This document shows positions 35,594 through 43,853 of a DNA stretch of 64,000 bases, in pieces. This DNA is from Clostridia bacterium. GTDB taxonomy: Bacteria; Bacillota; Clostridia; Oscillospirales; CAG-272. Both the position numbers and the translations under genes were made by a program. The notes under the pieces were generated by a model. It had not been told where the DNA came from and did no database searches. It saw nothing but the letters and a program-made list of their open reading frames with translations. Location of the stretch: positions 16,215 through 80,214 of the forward strand of contig JAFTQL010000039.1 in NCBI GenBank assembly GCA_017462795.1, in the 5' to 3' direction. How positions within the stretch are numbered: the stretch's first letter is position 1; each line of letters starts with the position of its first letter.

Positions 35594-36967
35594 ATGAAGC
35601 TTATCTACAATGTAAAAGACAAACCCAAGTTTCCTCAATTGATCGTATTCGCCATCCAGCAGCTGTTGGCTATCATGGCGGCTACCATTGCCGTTCCCGC
35701 CATCGTGGAAAACGGTATGTCGGCATCCGCCGCTCTCTTCGGCGCGGGCGCGGGTACTATCATCTATCAGCTTTTCACCAAGTTCAAAAGCCCCGTATTC
35801 CTCGGATCGTCATTCGCGTTCATCGGTTCTATGCTGGCGGCATTTGCGGGCGGTGTCTCCATGTCGCTGGGCTATCTCGGACTTATCCTCGGCGCTGTAT
35901 TCGCAGGACTTGTTTATGTGATCATCGCCATCATTGTTAAGTTTGCAGGTGTCAACTGGATCAACAAGCTTATGCCCCCCGTCGTTATCGGACCTACCGT
36001 CGCGCTTATCGGTCTGTCGCTTGCGGGCGCGGCTGTAAAGGATGCCTTCTCCTACGGACCTCAGGACTCCAACGGATCGTTCATCATGTCAGCGGGCATC
36101 TGGGCATCGCTCGTCTGCGCGCTGGTCACATTGGCAGTAGTCATCATCTGCTCGGTCTACGGCAAGAAGATGGCAAAGCTCATTCCCTTCATCATCGGTA
36201 TTCTGGCGGGCTACGCGGTCGCTATGGTATTCACCCTCATCGGCATAGCAACGGGCAACGACGCTCTTCGTATAATTGATTTTGCTCCCTTCAAGGCGCT
36301 TGTGGCAGACGGCGTGACGCTGAGTACATTTGTTGCTGTTCCTGAGTTCTCCTTCCTCAAGGCTATCAAGGGCGTTGATGAATTCAGCTGGACCTATGTC
36401 GCAACCATCGCAGTGGCTTATATTCCCGTGGCATTCGTGGTTTTCGCGGAGCATATCGCAGATCACAAAAACCTCTCCACGATCATTGAAAGTGAGCTAC
36501 TCGAAGAGCCCGGACTCCACCGCACACTTCTCGGCGATGGCGTAGGCTCTATAGTTGGCGCGGTATTCGGAGGCTGTCCCAATACCACATACGGCGAGTC
36601 CGTCGGTTGCGTTGCCATCACAAGAAACGCATCGGTAGTTACTATCACCGCCACCGCCATTATCGCAATGCTGATATCCTTCATCTCCCCATTTGTCGCA
36701 TTCCTTGACTCTATTCCCGGTTGCGTAATGGGCGGCGTTTGCATCACGCTGTACGGCTTTATCGCGGTATCGGGTCTGAAGATGATACAGAAGGTAGATC
36801 TGGAAAGCAACGGCAACCTCTTCACCGCCTCTGTAATACTCATCTGCGGTATCGGCGGAATGGCTATCGCTATAGGCAAGGTAACCATCACGGCTATTGC
36901 TTGCGCTCTTATTCTCGGTATCCTCACAAACATTCTTGTTTCCAAGAAAAATAAGACTAAGGACTGA
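35594..36967 (+). CDS. uraA: Uracil/xanthine permease (NCS2 family)
   Basis: 457 residues with about 14 hydrophobic segments, a proton symporter for a nucleobase. The first helix region 'IQQLLAIMAATIAVPAIV' and the signature 'PNTTYGESVGCVAITRNAS' (about residues 330-348) are those of UraA-type NCS2 carriers; a Glu of this motif binds the base. 'EHIADHKNLS' is the second conserved acidic site. GGAGG lies eight bases before the ATG. Uracil is more likely than xanthine from this motif, but specificity is not proven. It is a single gene with its own promoter and terminator. Confidence 0.88.
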   Translation: MKLIYNVKDKPKFPQLIVFAIQQLLAIMAATIAVPAIVENGMSASAALFGAGAGTIIYQLFTKFKSPVFLGSSFAFIGSMLAAFAGGVSMSLGYLGLILGAVFAGLVYVIIAIIVKFAGVNWINKLMPPVVIGPTVALIGLSLAGAAVKDAFSYGPQDSNGSFIMSAGIWASLVCALVTLAVVIICSVYGKKMAKLIPFIIGILAGYAVAMVFTLIGIATGNDALRIIDFAPFKALVADGVTLSTFVAVPEFSFLKAIKGVDEFSWTYVATIAVAYIPVAFVVFAEHIADHKNLSTIIESELLEEPGLHRTLLGDGVGSIVGAVFGGCPNTTYGESVGCVAITRNASVVTITATAIIAMLISFISPFVAFLDSIPGCVMGGVCITLYGFIAVSGLKMIQKVDLESNGNLFTASVILICGIGGMAIAIGKVTITAIACALILGILTNILVSKKNKTKD

Positions 36968-36991
36968 TAAAAGCGTAATATCAAACCAATC

Positions 36992-37019
36992 GGTCTGCCC
37001 GATATCTGTCGGGCAGACC
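36992..37019 (+). terminator. Terminator after the permease gene
   Basis: GGTCTGCCCGA (36992-37002) with perfect complement at 37009-37019, followed by an A/T-rich tail. Confidence 0.75.
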
Positions 37020-37054
37020 ATTAGAATTTTCTACTCCCGAAAGGACTGTCTCAA

Positions 37055-37825
37055 ATGACCCGTAAACAATGTTTTTTCAAAGGAATGAAAGCAGGAGTTC
37101 CCATATGTATGGGATATTTTGCAGTCGCCATTGCCCTCGGTATTGCCGCGCGCAGCGCAGGCATCGGAGCAGGACAGGCGGCTCTTACCAGCTTGCTTAT
37201 AAACGCCTCCGCGGGCGAATACGCGGGATTTGCGCTTATCGCCGCCAATGCGTCATACATAGAGGTCGCACTCATGGAAGCGGTGGCAAACGCCCGCTAT
37301 CTGCTGATGTCCGCCTCGCTTTCCCAAAAGCTTGACACAAGGACAAAATGGTGGGAGCGCTTACTCCTCGGATTTACGGTCACAGACGAGATATTCGGCG
37401 TTTCCGTGGCAGTGGAGGGACGGCTCAGCCCATATTTCACCTTTGGTACGTTCATCGTCGCTACGGCGGGCTGGACGAGCGGCACGTTCGTTGGCGCAGT
37501 GCTTGGAAATGTGCTTCCCGTAAGGCTTCTCAGCGCCCTTGCCGTGGGACTTTACGGCATGTTCATCTCGGTGTTTGTACCCGAGGCAAAGAAAAACAAG
37601 GTGGTGGCATGTCTGGTGGCTATAAGCTTTGCGGCAAGCTACGCCTTTGAAAAGATCCCCTATATCAGAGATATTTCAAGCGGTATACGTATAATCGTCC
37701 TCACCGTCATCATCTCTCTTGGGGCGGCTATATTCTTCCCTATAAAAGATGAAAAAGACGAAAATGATGAAAATGGCAGAAGGGACGTCAAGGAGACAAA
37801 GGAGGCGGTAGAAAATGACGCATAA
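37055..37825 (+). CDS. azlC: AzlC family branched-chain amino acid exporter subunit
   Basis: 256 residues, about seven membrane segments. 'GMKAGVPICMGYFAVAIALG' and 'NARYLLMSASLSQKL' are family signatures. AzlC with the small AzlD protein forms an exporter of branched-chain amino acids and analogues. The C-terminal tail is charged (Asp/Glu/Lys/Asn-rich). CGAAAGGACT lies upstream of the ATG. It overlaps azlD by 11 bases, as usual for the pair. Confidence 0.92.
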   Translation: MTRKQCFFKGMKAGVPICMGYFAVAIALGIAARSAGIGAGQAALTSLLINASAGEYAGFALIAANASYIEVALMEAVANARYLLMSASLSQKLDTRTKWWERLLLGFTVTDEIFGVSVAVEGRLSPYFTFGTFIVATAGWTSGTFVGAVLGNVLPVRLLSALAVGLYGMFISVFVPEAKKNKVVACLVAISFAASYAFEKIPYIRDISSGIRIIVLTVIISLGAAIFFPIKDEKDENDENGRRDVKETKEAVENDA

Positions 37826-38162
37826 CGTGTTTATATATATCGCTTGCATGGCAGGCGTGACCTACCTCATCCGCGTACTCCCGCTGACGCTTATCCGCAA
37901 GGAGATAAAGAACAAGACAGTAAGATCATTTCTTTACTACGTGCCCTATGTCACCCTTGCGGTCATGACCTTCCCCGCTATTATCTCGGCGACACAGTCC
38001 CCCATAGCGGCGGCGGTAGCGCTTGTGGCGGCAATGGCTCTCGCATATTGGGGACGCGGATTGTTCACCGTAGCGGTCAGCGCCTGCGCCATAGTATTCG
38101 TATTGGAGCTGTTTACCCATCCCCCCACGTTCCTCGCGGAATTTCTGGCTAAGATATTCTGA
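37815..38162 (+). CDS. azlD: AzlD family transporter subunit
   Basis: 115 residues with four hydrophobic segments: 'FIYIACMAGVTYLIRVLPLT', 'YYVPYVTLAVMTFPAII', 'AAVALVAAMALAYWG' and 'FTVAVSACAIVFVLEL'. The 'TYLIRVLPL' start is the AzlD hallmark. GGAGG for its start codon sits inside the end of azlC. It works with AzlC as the second subunit of the exporter. Confidence 0.92.
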   Translation: MTHNVFIYIACMAGVTYLIRVLPLTLIRKEIKNKTVRSFLYYVPYVTLAVMTFPAIISATQSPIAAAVALVAAMALAYWGRGLFTVAVSACAIVFVLELFTHPPTFLAEFLAKIF

Positions 38163-38181
38163 TTAAAAAAACAGATCACAA

Positions 38182-38219
38182 GGCTGCCTCAAGCGCAATT
38201 TTAAATGCTTGAGGCAGCC
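38182..38219 (+). terminator. Terminator after azlCD
   Basis: GGCTGCCTCAAGC (38182-38194) pairs with GCTTGAGGCAGCC (38207-38219), followed by ATTTT. Confidence 0.85.
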
Positions 38220-38313
38220 GATTTTCTGACAAGAATTGCATCCAAAAAATAAAATCCCTTTGACCTCCGATACGCGGTAATAACAATATTTTTAAAAAAA
38301 TTCAAAAAAACAC

Positions 38314-38342
38314 TTGACAAAGCCCCTTGTTTGTGGTATAAT
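38314..38342 (+). promoter_or_regulatory. Promoter of tRNA-Gln
   Basis: TTGACA 38314-38319, 17-base spacer, TATAAT 38337-38342: full consensus, 13 bases before the mature tRNA end. Confidence 0.9.
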
Positions 38343-38354
38343 ACGCTTTGTCAA

Positions 38355-38430
38355 TGGGGCATCGCCAAGCGGTAAGGCAACGGACTCTGACTCCGTCATT
38401 ACCTAGGTTCGAATCCTAGTGCCCCAGCCA
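38355..38430 (+). tRNA. tRNA-Gln (anticodon CTG)
   Basis: 76 bases with encoded CCA. Acceptor stem TGGGGCA/TGCCCCA, anticodon stem ACGGA/TCCGT with loop CTCTGAC (anticodon CTG), T arm CTAGG-TTCGAAT-CCTAG, discriminator G. Confidence 0.95.
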
Positions 38431-38478
38431 ACGCAAAGGACGCCAATCGGCGTCCTTTTTGCGTTGGCTGGGGCACTA
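38419..38478 (+). terminator. Long inverted repeat including the tRNA 3' end
   Basis: The last bases of tRNA-Gln plus 15 following bases (38419-38445) are repeated inverted at 38450-38478, with a four-base loop AATC and two extra T. The inner part (GGACGCC/GGCGTCC and T5) works as a terminator. The outer part copies the acceptor 3' strand itself. Confidence 0.75.
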
Positions 38479-38582
38479 CGCAGCTAGGTTCGCATTCGAG
38501 CCGAAAGCCGTCGGGGAGCTCGCTCACGGGAGGCTCGGCGAAGAATCCTCGCCAAAGGCGAGTACCCTAGTGCGATATAAAT

Positions 38583-38616
38583 AAAAATGACAGGACACAC
38601 AAATCCTGTCATTTTT
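38583..38616. terminator. Bidirectional terminator
   Basis: AAAAATGACAGGA (38583-38595) and complement at 38604-38616. It overlaps the stop of the XRE remnant on the minus strand. Confidence 0.75.
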
Positions 38617-38880
38617 CTACGTTATGGCTCTTTATAAATTCCTTTATATCAACAAGTAATTTTATATCGTAGTCGGAGAGTGATTCAAATTCGCCGAGGT
38701 TGAGAAGATATCGAGGGTCTAACTTCAGAATTTGGCAGATTCGCGGAGCCGATCAATGCTGGGTTCTTGAACGTCACGTTCGATTTTAGAGTAAATTGAC
38801 TGATTCATGGGAATTAATTTCGCCATGTCAATTTTGTCTTGGTAGCAATTATTTGAGTACGGGCAACATCTATCAACCAT
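38609..38880 (-). pseudogene. Frameshifted XRE-type helix-turn-helix regulator
   Basis: Too short and broken for ordinary gene finding. From the ATG at 38880 the frame reads through a Cro/C1-type helix-turn-helix ('QDKIDMAKLIPMNQSIYSKI', then 'VQEPSIDRLRE'). It then hits a stop near 38733. One frame over, the protein resumes as 'LKLDPRYLLNLGEF' and 'SDYDIKLLVDIKEFIKSHN' to a TGA at 38609. One missing base around 38735-38745 explains it. The intact protein would be about 90 residues, a small DNA-binding regulator. No target gene is evident. Confidence 0.65.
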
Positions 38881-39227
38881 ACAATGATCGATGCAAATTC
38901 TACCAAGTGATTTTCAAGGCAAACACTAAGCTGAAAGCATTAGAGTGGGATAAAGGTATTTCAAAGGTAGAGGATGAGCAGGCGTTGTTACGTAGCCTTT
39001 TAACAATCAACAGCTTGCCCGATGCCAAATTTCATCTTGACGATGAAGATGACGATACATTTGGAAAACACGGAATCGGAACGCATCGCTTACAATTTTA
39101 CCATTTACAGCTTTTACGCGGAGCACAGCATCATTCCGTCAACACCGATCCAAAATATTATTTACTTTTCCGCAAAGATGTGCTATAATATATCAAACAA
39201 ACTATATTAAAAAGCTTGGGAGTAATT
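38881..39227. other. Intergenic region with promoter for the YgjV-like gene
   Basis: Frames here are weak and have no recognisable domain or ribosome site, so none is called. TTTACT (39165-39170), 17 bases, TATAAT (39188-39193 region; exact offset read by eye) precede the YgjV-like gene by about 40 bases. Confidence 0.45.
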
Positions 39228-39766
39228 ATGCATCCTCTGATTACTCAAATTGTCGGTCTTTCAGCCGTCGGCACGTTCCTTTTAAGTTATCAGCAAAAGA
39301 AACGGCGAAATATTATTTTTTGTAATGTTCTGTCCAGATGTTTATATATTGTACAGTATCTTCTGCTCGGAGCAATATCCGGGGCTATCCTTGATATTCT
39401 CGGTGCCGTAGCATCGGTCATTGCCGAGAAAAAGGACAGTTCATTTATAAAAAAGCATTTCAGGGGTGTTTTTTCTCAACCAATGCAATTATCATCACCG
39501 TGGGCATTGTAATATGCTTTATAAACAAAAGTCCAATAGACTTGCTTCCAATTGCGGGAGTTTTGCTTCACACAGGCGCCTTCTGGATAACAAATGAAAA
39601 AATGATCCGTCGTGTTTCTTTGGCAGGCTCGCCCTTTTGGTTGGTATACAATTTTGTCAGCCGCGCCTATGGCTCGGCTGTGGGCGATATCCTGACAATG
39701 GTCTCAATTATTGTTGCCATGATACGGTACAGAAAGAAAACCGCGAATGAGTCACCACACCTGTAA
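39228..39766 (+). pseudogene. YgjV-like membrane protein gene with a frameshift
   Basis: Paralogue of the protein at 29604. The first part reads MHPLITQIVGLSAVGTFLLS and continues to 'IKKHFRGVF'; then the frame is lost. One extra T in the six-T run at about 39470-39475 would restore 'FFSTNAIIITVGIVICFI' and the remainder to the stop at 39766 ('LTMVSIIVAMIRYRKK'). The length of 539 is one base short of 180 codons. It may be a true slippage mutation, a phase-variable tract, or a sequence error in a homopolymer. Membrane protein of unknown function. Confidence 0.7.
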
Positions 39767-39902
39767 GCAAAGGTATCTTCTTGAGGACGAAGGCGTCAGC
39801 TTTAAGCAAAACGGGTATGTGGATCTGAAAAATGTCTGTGGGATACAGATCGATACTCCATATAATAATTTTCTGTTGTCACGCAATAATTTCATGCTTT
39901 TT

Positions 39903-39931
39903 GTGACCGTCAGCCCCTCTTTTCCGTTATT
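39903..39931 (+). promoter_or_regulatory. Possible autoregulated ECF promoter
   Basis: GTGACC (39903-39908), 17 bases, GTTATT (39926-39931), about 45 bases before the sigma factor gene. It does not look like a sigma-A promoter but like the -35/-10 pairs recognised by ECF sigma factors. Confidence 0.4.
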
Positions 39932-39974
39932 TAGGGTGAAAGGCCTTTCAGAAAACAGCAAAGGAGTGTGAGTA

Positions 39975-40529
39975 ATGGACGACAAGCAGATCGTGGAGCT
40001 GTATTGGGATCGCTCCGAGGATGCCATCGCGCAGACGGAAAAGAAATACGGATGGTATTGCCGTTATATTGCGCAAAGGATACTTGGTAACGAAGAGGAT
40101 GCCGAGGAAGTTGTTAACGACACATATCTCAAGACGTGGAACAGCATACCGCCGCACCGCCCCGACGAGCTGAAGCCGTATGTGGCGATGATATGCCGCC
40201 GGACCGCCCTTGACCGCCATGAAAAAAACAGTGCCGATAAAAGAGGATACGGTCAGACCGCTCTGATCCTTGACGAGCTTGCCGAATGTATACCGAGCAA
40301 CGCCGATAATTTCGGAGAAACGCTTGCTCTGCATGAAGCGCTGAACAAATTTATCCGATCATTACCTGAAAAGACAAGAAGGATCTTTGTCCGCCGTTAT
40401 TGGTACGCAAGCACCGTCACGGAGCTCTGCCACGCTTTTTCCATGAAGGAAAGCAATGTCAAAATGCTGTTGCTTCGCACTCGCAAAAAACTGAAGGAAT
40501 TTTTGGAAAAGGATGGCTTTGAAGCATGA
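39975..40529 (+). CDS. ECF-type RNA polymerase sigma factor
   Basis: 184 residues. Region 2 is at about 20-85 ('ILGNEEDAEEVVNDTYLKTW', the -10 reading helix), and region 4 at 120-175 ('IRSLPEKTRRIFVRRYW' and the helix-turn-helix 'TVTELCHAFSMKESNVKMLL'). Such factors direct RNA polymerase to a small regulon after a surface signal. The stop overlaps the ATG of the next gene by four bases, the usual layout for sigma factor and membrane partner. Confidence 0.92.
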   Translation: MDDKQIVELYWDRSEDAIAQTEKKYGWYCRYIAQRILGNEEDAEEVVNDTYLKTWNSIPPHRPDELKPYVAMICRRTALDRHEKNSADKRGYGQTALILDELAECIPSNADNFGETLALHEALNKFIRSLPEKTRRIFVRRYWYASTVTELCHAFSMKESNVKMLLLRTRKKLKEFLEKDGFEA

Positions 40530-41143
40530 CAAGCAATGATATTTTCAGAGAGATGGGAAAGATCGACGCAAGTCTTGTAATGGATGCGTCACCCAGGCAG
40601 ATCTACACAAAAAAGGCAAAAGGACATTTTATAAAATGGACAGCCGCCGCGGCGTGTCTTTGTTTTGCGGTGGCGGCGCTGGCTGTCACGTTTATGTTAA
40701 ACAACGATAACCGTATGATCGCAAGCTACAAGGGCAGTACCAACAGCTGCTACTCCACCCCCGCGCCGGGAGAATATTTCTGCTTTACAGACGTGAATGA
40801 AGCACGTGAGCACTATAAAGGAAAAAATGTTACCTTTCTGCTGGGCTTCAGCATTTTCGGTACAGATACCCTCACGGAAGAACAGCTGAACGCCGAATAT
40901 CAGAGGCTTGCGGGGCTTGGATATAAGCTTTACAGGGTGGAGGATCACTGGACATACTACGGACATGGTCAAAGGAGATATATACCCATAGTTGTCGGAG
41001 CGTTTACCGAGGAACAGCTTGCGGATTTTGATGTAAATCCGAAATACGGCTATACCTTCTACTTTGAGAGCAACGGAGACGGCTCGGCGATAAGGGTGGA
41101 TGAGGAGGATCTGATAACGCATTTCCACACGTGGCATTCATAA
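40526..41143 (+). CDS. Membrane partner of the ECF sigma factor (putative anti-sigma)
   Basis: 205 residues: about 35 cytoplasmic residues ('DIFREMGKIDASLVMDA'), one membrane helix ('WTAAAACLCFAVAALAVTFML', about 37-57), then an outer domain of about 145 residues without a known family. Size and topology fit an anti-sigma factor that holds the co-encoded sigma factor at the membrane, though the usual zinc-binding anti-sigma motif is missing. Translationally coupled to the sigma gene. Confidence 0.7.
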   Translation: MTSNDIFREMGKIDASLVMDASPRQIYTKKAKGHFIKWTAAAACLCFAVAALAVTFMLNNDNRMIASYKGSTNSCYSTPAPGEYFCFTDVNEAREHYKGKNVTFLLGFSIFGTDTLTEEQLNAEYQRLAGLGYKLYRVEDHWTYYGHGQRRYIPIVVGAFTEEQLADFDVNPKYGYTFYFESNGDGSAIRVDEEDLITHFHTWHS

Positions 41144-41159
41144 AGGAAATATCCGCAAG

Positions 41160-41209
41160 GGCAGGCTCGCAATTTTACCGAAATTTTGCATTTGAGCCTG
41201 CCTGTTTTT
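41160..41209 (+). terminator. Terminator after the sigma/anti-sigma pair
   Basis: GGCAGGCTC (41160-41168) pairs with GAGCCTGCC (41194-41202), then T6. Confidence 0.75.
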
Positions 41210-41222
41210 TGTTCTCAGAATC

Positions 41223-41251
41223 TTGAAATACCGTAAGATATGTGGTATAAT
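41223..41251 (+). promoter_or_regulatory. Promoter of the 41283 gene
   Basis: TTGAAA 41223-41228, 17-base spacer, TATAAT 41246-41251. Confidence 0.75.
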
Positions 41252-41282
41252 ATTGACATCTGCAACAAAGGAGTGTTACATT

Positions 41283-41774
41283 ATGATATACAGAAACGGT
41301 GCGAAAACATATTTTATCATGTTCGCGATCTGCGCGGTGATGTACGGCGGAATGATGGGGCTGTTGTATCTCGACCTGATCAGGGGAATTATCATGGGCG
41401 TTCTGTTCGGCGCGCTGTTTACCGCGGCAATGTTTGTTTTCAGCAAGGTAATGGAAAGAAAGTTCAATAAAATGAGAGCCGAGATATCCGAGAACAGACA
41501 CATTGTCTGTGACGGCGCGGCAACGGTGACAGGCAATGGAGGCTGGCTGTTCCTCACCGATACCGCTCTTGAGTTCTATCCCCACAAAATAAATTTTGAC
41601 CGCTCGGGCATACTCATTCAGCTCGCTGACATCAGAAATGTTTGCTGTAAGGGCAACAAGCTGATAATAAATACCGTGCGTGACACGGACGACGTTCCGT
41701 TTGTCGTTGTCAAAAACAAAGAATGGATGAAAAACATAAACCAAACCATAGAAAAGCTGAAGGAGCAAGGATAA
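41283..41774 (+). CDS. Two-helix membrane protein with GRAM/PH-like domain
   Basis: 163 residues. AAGGAG lies eight bases before the ATG; an upstream frame start at 41223 lies in the promoter. Two hydrophobic segments (about 10-28 and 34-54) are followed by a cytoplasmic beta-rich domain with 'GGWLFLTDTALEFYPHKINF' and 'IQLADIRNV', the pattern of GRAM or bacterial PH domains. Function not known; lipid or protein binding at the membrane is the general role of such domains. ccdA follows after four bases. Confidence 0.65.
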   Translation: MIYRNGAKTYFIMFAICAVMYGGMMGLLYLDLIRGIIMGVLFGALFTAAMFVFSKVMERKFNKMRAEISENRHIVCDGAATVTGNGGWLFLTDTALEFYPHKINFDRSGILIQLADIRNVCCKGNKLIINTVRDTDDVPFVVVKNKEWMKNINQTIEKLKEQG

Positions 41775-41778
41775 ATAT

Positions 41779-42444
41779 ATGCAATATTTTATTTCGTTTC
41801 TTGAGGGCATAATCACCTTCATCTCCCCCTGCCTGCTCCCCATGCTTCCCATCTACATCTCCTATTTTGCGGGCGGCAAGGAAGAGCGCTCCACGCTGAA
41901 AACATTGATCAATGCCCTCGGCTTTGTGCTGGGCTTTACGTTGGTTTTCGTGTCTCTGGGCGCATTTGCGGGAACGCTTGGCGGATTTTTGCAAAAATAC
42001 AAGACAGCGGTAAATATCGTAACCGGACTGATAGTCATCTTTTTCGGTCTTAATTTCATGGGAGTATTCAAACTCAATATTTTCAAAGGCATAAAAAATC
42101 CCTTTGCCAAAAAGGACATGGGCTTTGTGTCCGCGTTGCTTTTCGGCATCATCTTCTCCATCGGTTGGACTCCCTGCGTAGGCGCGTTTCTCGGTTCAGC
42201 GCTCATGCTGGCGGCTCAACAGGGTACTGCCGCCACGGGCATAATCATGCTTTTGCTGTACTCACTCGGTCTCGGCATTCCCTTTGTAGCAAGCGCGTTG
42301 CTTATAGACAAGCTCAAGGGCGCATTTGCGTGGATAAAGAGGCATTACGGCATTATCAACACCGTCTGCGGCTGTCTGCTTGTAGCTGTAGGATTACTGA
42401 TGGCAACGGGACTGATGAGCAAATTTCTCTCCCTTTTGGGATAA
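41779..42444 (+). CDS. ccdA: CcdA-type thiol:disulfide transmembrane protein
   Basis: 221 residues and six membrane helices. It carries electrons from cytoplasmic thioredoxin across the membrane by two Cys in helices 1 and 4: 'FISPCLLPMLPIYI' and 'IGWTPCVGAFLGSAL', both seen here. It supplies reducing power to an outer thioredoxin-like protein, encoded next (42457). It lacks the thioredoxin domains of full DsbD and so fits the short CcdA class. No cytochrome c genes are nearby, so extracellular repair or defence of protein thiols is likely. Confidence 0.92.
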   Translation: MQYFISFLEGIITFISPCLLPMLPIYISYFAGGKEERSTLKTLINALGFVLGFTLVFVSLGAFAGTLGGFLQKYKTAVNIVTGLIVIFFGLNFMGVFKLNIFKGIKNPFAKKDMGFVSALLFGIIFSIGWTPCVGAFLGSALMLAAQQGTAATGIIMLLLYSLGLGIPFVASALLIDKLKGAFAWIKRHYGIINTVCGCLLVAVGLLMATGLMSKFLSLLG

Positions 42445-42456
42445 GGAGGCGGTATA

Positions 42457-43059
42457 ATGAAAAAGAACTCTATAATATGGATAGCGGCAGGCGTTGCGGC
42501 GTTCATTATGCTCATAGTCGGAGCATACTTCCTATATGACAGCCTTGCCGACGGCTACGCCCCCGACGCGCTTATTACCGACAAGGCGCAAGACGACCAA
42601 AGCACTCAAAGCAACAGTCAAAGCACAGACGAACACTCATATCAGGCCGCGCCTGACTTTACGGTCGTGGATGTCAGCGGAAATCCGATAAAGCTGTCCG
42701 ACATGAAGGGCAAGCCTGTGGTGATAAACTTCTGGGCAAGCTGGTGTCCGCCCTGCAAGCAGGAAATGCCCGACTTTGAAGAGATGTACAAGAATTACGG
42801 CGAGGAGGTCACCTTTATGATGGTGAATCTTACCGGCGTCAACGGTGAAACAGTAGCATCGGCAAAGGAGCATGTCGCCGAATGCGGATATACCTTTCCC
42901 GTATACTTTGACACGCAATATGAGGCATACAGCGCATACCAAGCCACATCCATCCCCGCCACGTATTTTGTAAATGCAGACGGCGAGCTTGTAGCACACG
43001 CCATCGGAATGATAAGCGCGTCCATACTCGAACAGGGCATTGGAATGATAACGGAGTGA
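42457..43059 (+). CDS. TlpA/ResA-like membrane-anchored thioredoxin
   Basis: 200 residues. Uncleaved N-terminal anchor 'IIWIAAGVAAFIMLIVGAYF' (about 6-26), a Gln/Ser-rich linker, then a thioredoxin fold of the TlpA class: 'FWASWCPPCKQEMPDF' with redox Cys97 and Cys100 and the cis-Pro segment 'ATSIPATYFVN'. It reduces disulfides or peroxides outside the membrane and is itself re-reduced by the CcdA protein of the gene 12 bases upstream. AAGGAGG precedes the ATG. Confidence 0.92.
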   Translation: MKKNSIIWIAAGVAAFIMLIVGAYFLYDSLADGYAPDALITDKAQDDQSTQSNSQSTDEHSYQAAPDFTVVDVSGNPIKLSDMKGKPVVINFWASWCPPCKQEMPDFEEMYKNYGEEVTFMMVNLTGVNGETVASAKEHVAECGYTFPVYFDTQYEAYSAYQATSIPATYFVNADGELVAHAIGMISASILEQGIGMITE

Positions 43060-43083
43060 GTCCGTTCGTAAATTGAAAATAAA

Positions 43084-43119
43084 AAACCTGCTGCAGTTCA
43101 ATTTGCTGACAGCAGGTTT
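43084..43119. terminator. Bidirectional terminator
   Basis: AAACCTGCTG (43084-43093) with complement at 43110-43119, between genes converging at 43059 and 43147. Confidence 0.8.
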
Positions 43120-43146
43120 AATTATTAGCTTATTGATCTCAAATGA

Positions 43147-43845
43147 TCAGAGCTCCTCTACCGACACCACACCGTCAAGCTTTGCTATGATCGTCATAAG
43201 CGCCTGATGGGATATCTTTCTGGGAGTCTGCAAAGAGAATATGGCACAGGGGTTTCTTCCCTCGGCGGAATTTTTGGTGATCTCAAGGTCGATTATGTAG
43301 CCACCATGCTTCTTGATGGTATCAACTATAGTACCCAGCTTACCCGCCTCTACATATTCAACATAAAGGTTGAAGGCTCTGGCATTTGAGATAATGAAAT
43401 ACTCAAGCTTTGCGAATACAAGCTCCGCAAGTATTACCACCACCGTGGTTATGACCGCGCCCTCTATATAACCCGCTCCGCAGCAAAGTCCCACAATAGC
43501 CGCCGTCCAAAGACCCGCCGCCGTGGTAAGTCCCTTCACCTGTCTGCGCTTGGTAATGATTATGGTTCCCGCGCCGATAAAACCGATACCCGCTATGACC
43601 TGCGCGCCAAGACGGGCAAGGTCGGTCTGATAACCCATTTCAAGCACCAGGAACTGGCTTGTCAGGGTCGCCATCGCCGCACCGAGACAAATAAGTATAT
43701 GCGTTCGGAATCCCGCGGGGCGGCGCTTACGCTCACGCTCTATTCCGATGATTCCGCCGCAGATGACCGCAAGCACAAGGCGGACGGTGACATCTATCCA
43801 ATCAATGTTACTGCCTCTCAAAAAATTCAAGCATTCAAGCATCAC
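43147..43845 (-). CDS. MgtC/SapB family membrane protein
   Basis: 232 residues: an MgtC domain with five hydrophobic segments in the first 140 residues (signatures 'ICGGIIGIERERKRRPAGFR', 'LGAQVIAGIGFIGAGTII', 'GLTTAAGLWTAAIVGL') and a C-terminal ACT-like domain of about 80 residues ('KHGGYIIDLEITKNS'). MgtC proteins aid growth at low magnesium and inside acidic hosts. In other Firmicutes the role is ion homeostasis, unproven. Paralogue of the gene eight bases upstream. Confidence 0.92.
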   Translation of the reverse strand: MMLECLNFLRGSNIDWIDVTVRLVLAVICGGIIGIERERKRRPAGFRTHILICLGAAMATLTSQFLVLEMGYQTDLARLGAQVIAGIGFIGAGTIIITKRRQVKGLTTAAGLWTAAIVGLCCGAGYIEGAVITTVVVILAELVFAKLEYFIISNARAFNLYVEYVEAGKLGTIVDTIKKHGGYIIDLEITKNSAEGRNPCAIFSLQTPRKISHQALMTIIAKLDGVVSVEEL

Positions 43846-43853
43846 GTACCTCC

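Noticed and set aside
38796-39188. 130-codon plus-strand frame
   Set aside because: Overlaps the XRE remnant, no ribosome site, no domain; composition looks like chance.
39747-39971. 74-codon frame between the YgjV-like gene and the sigma factor
   Set aside because: Spans the likely ECF promoter and has no ribosome site or domain.
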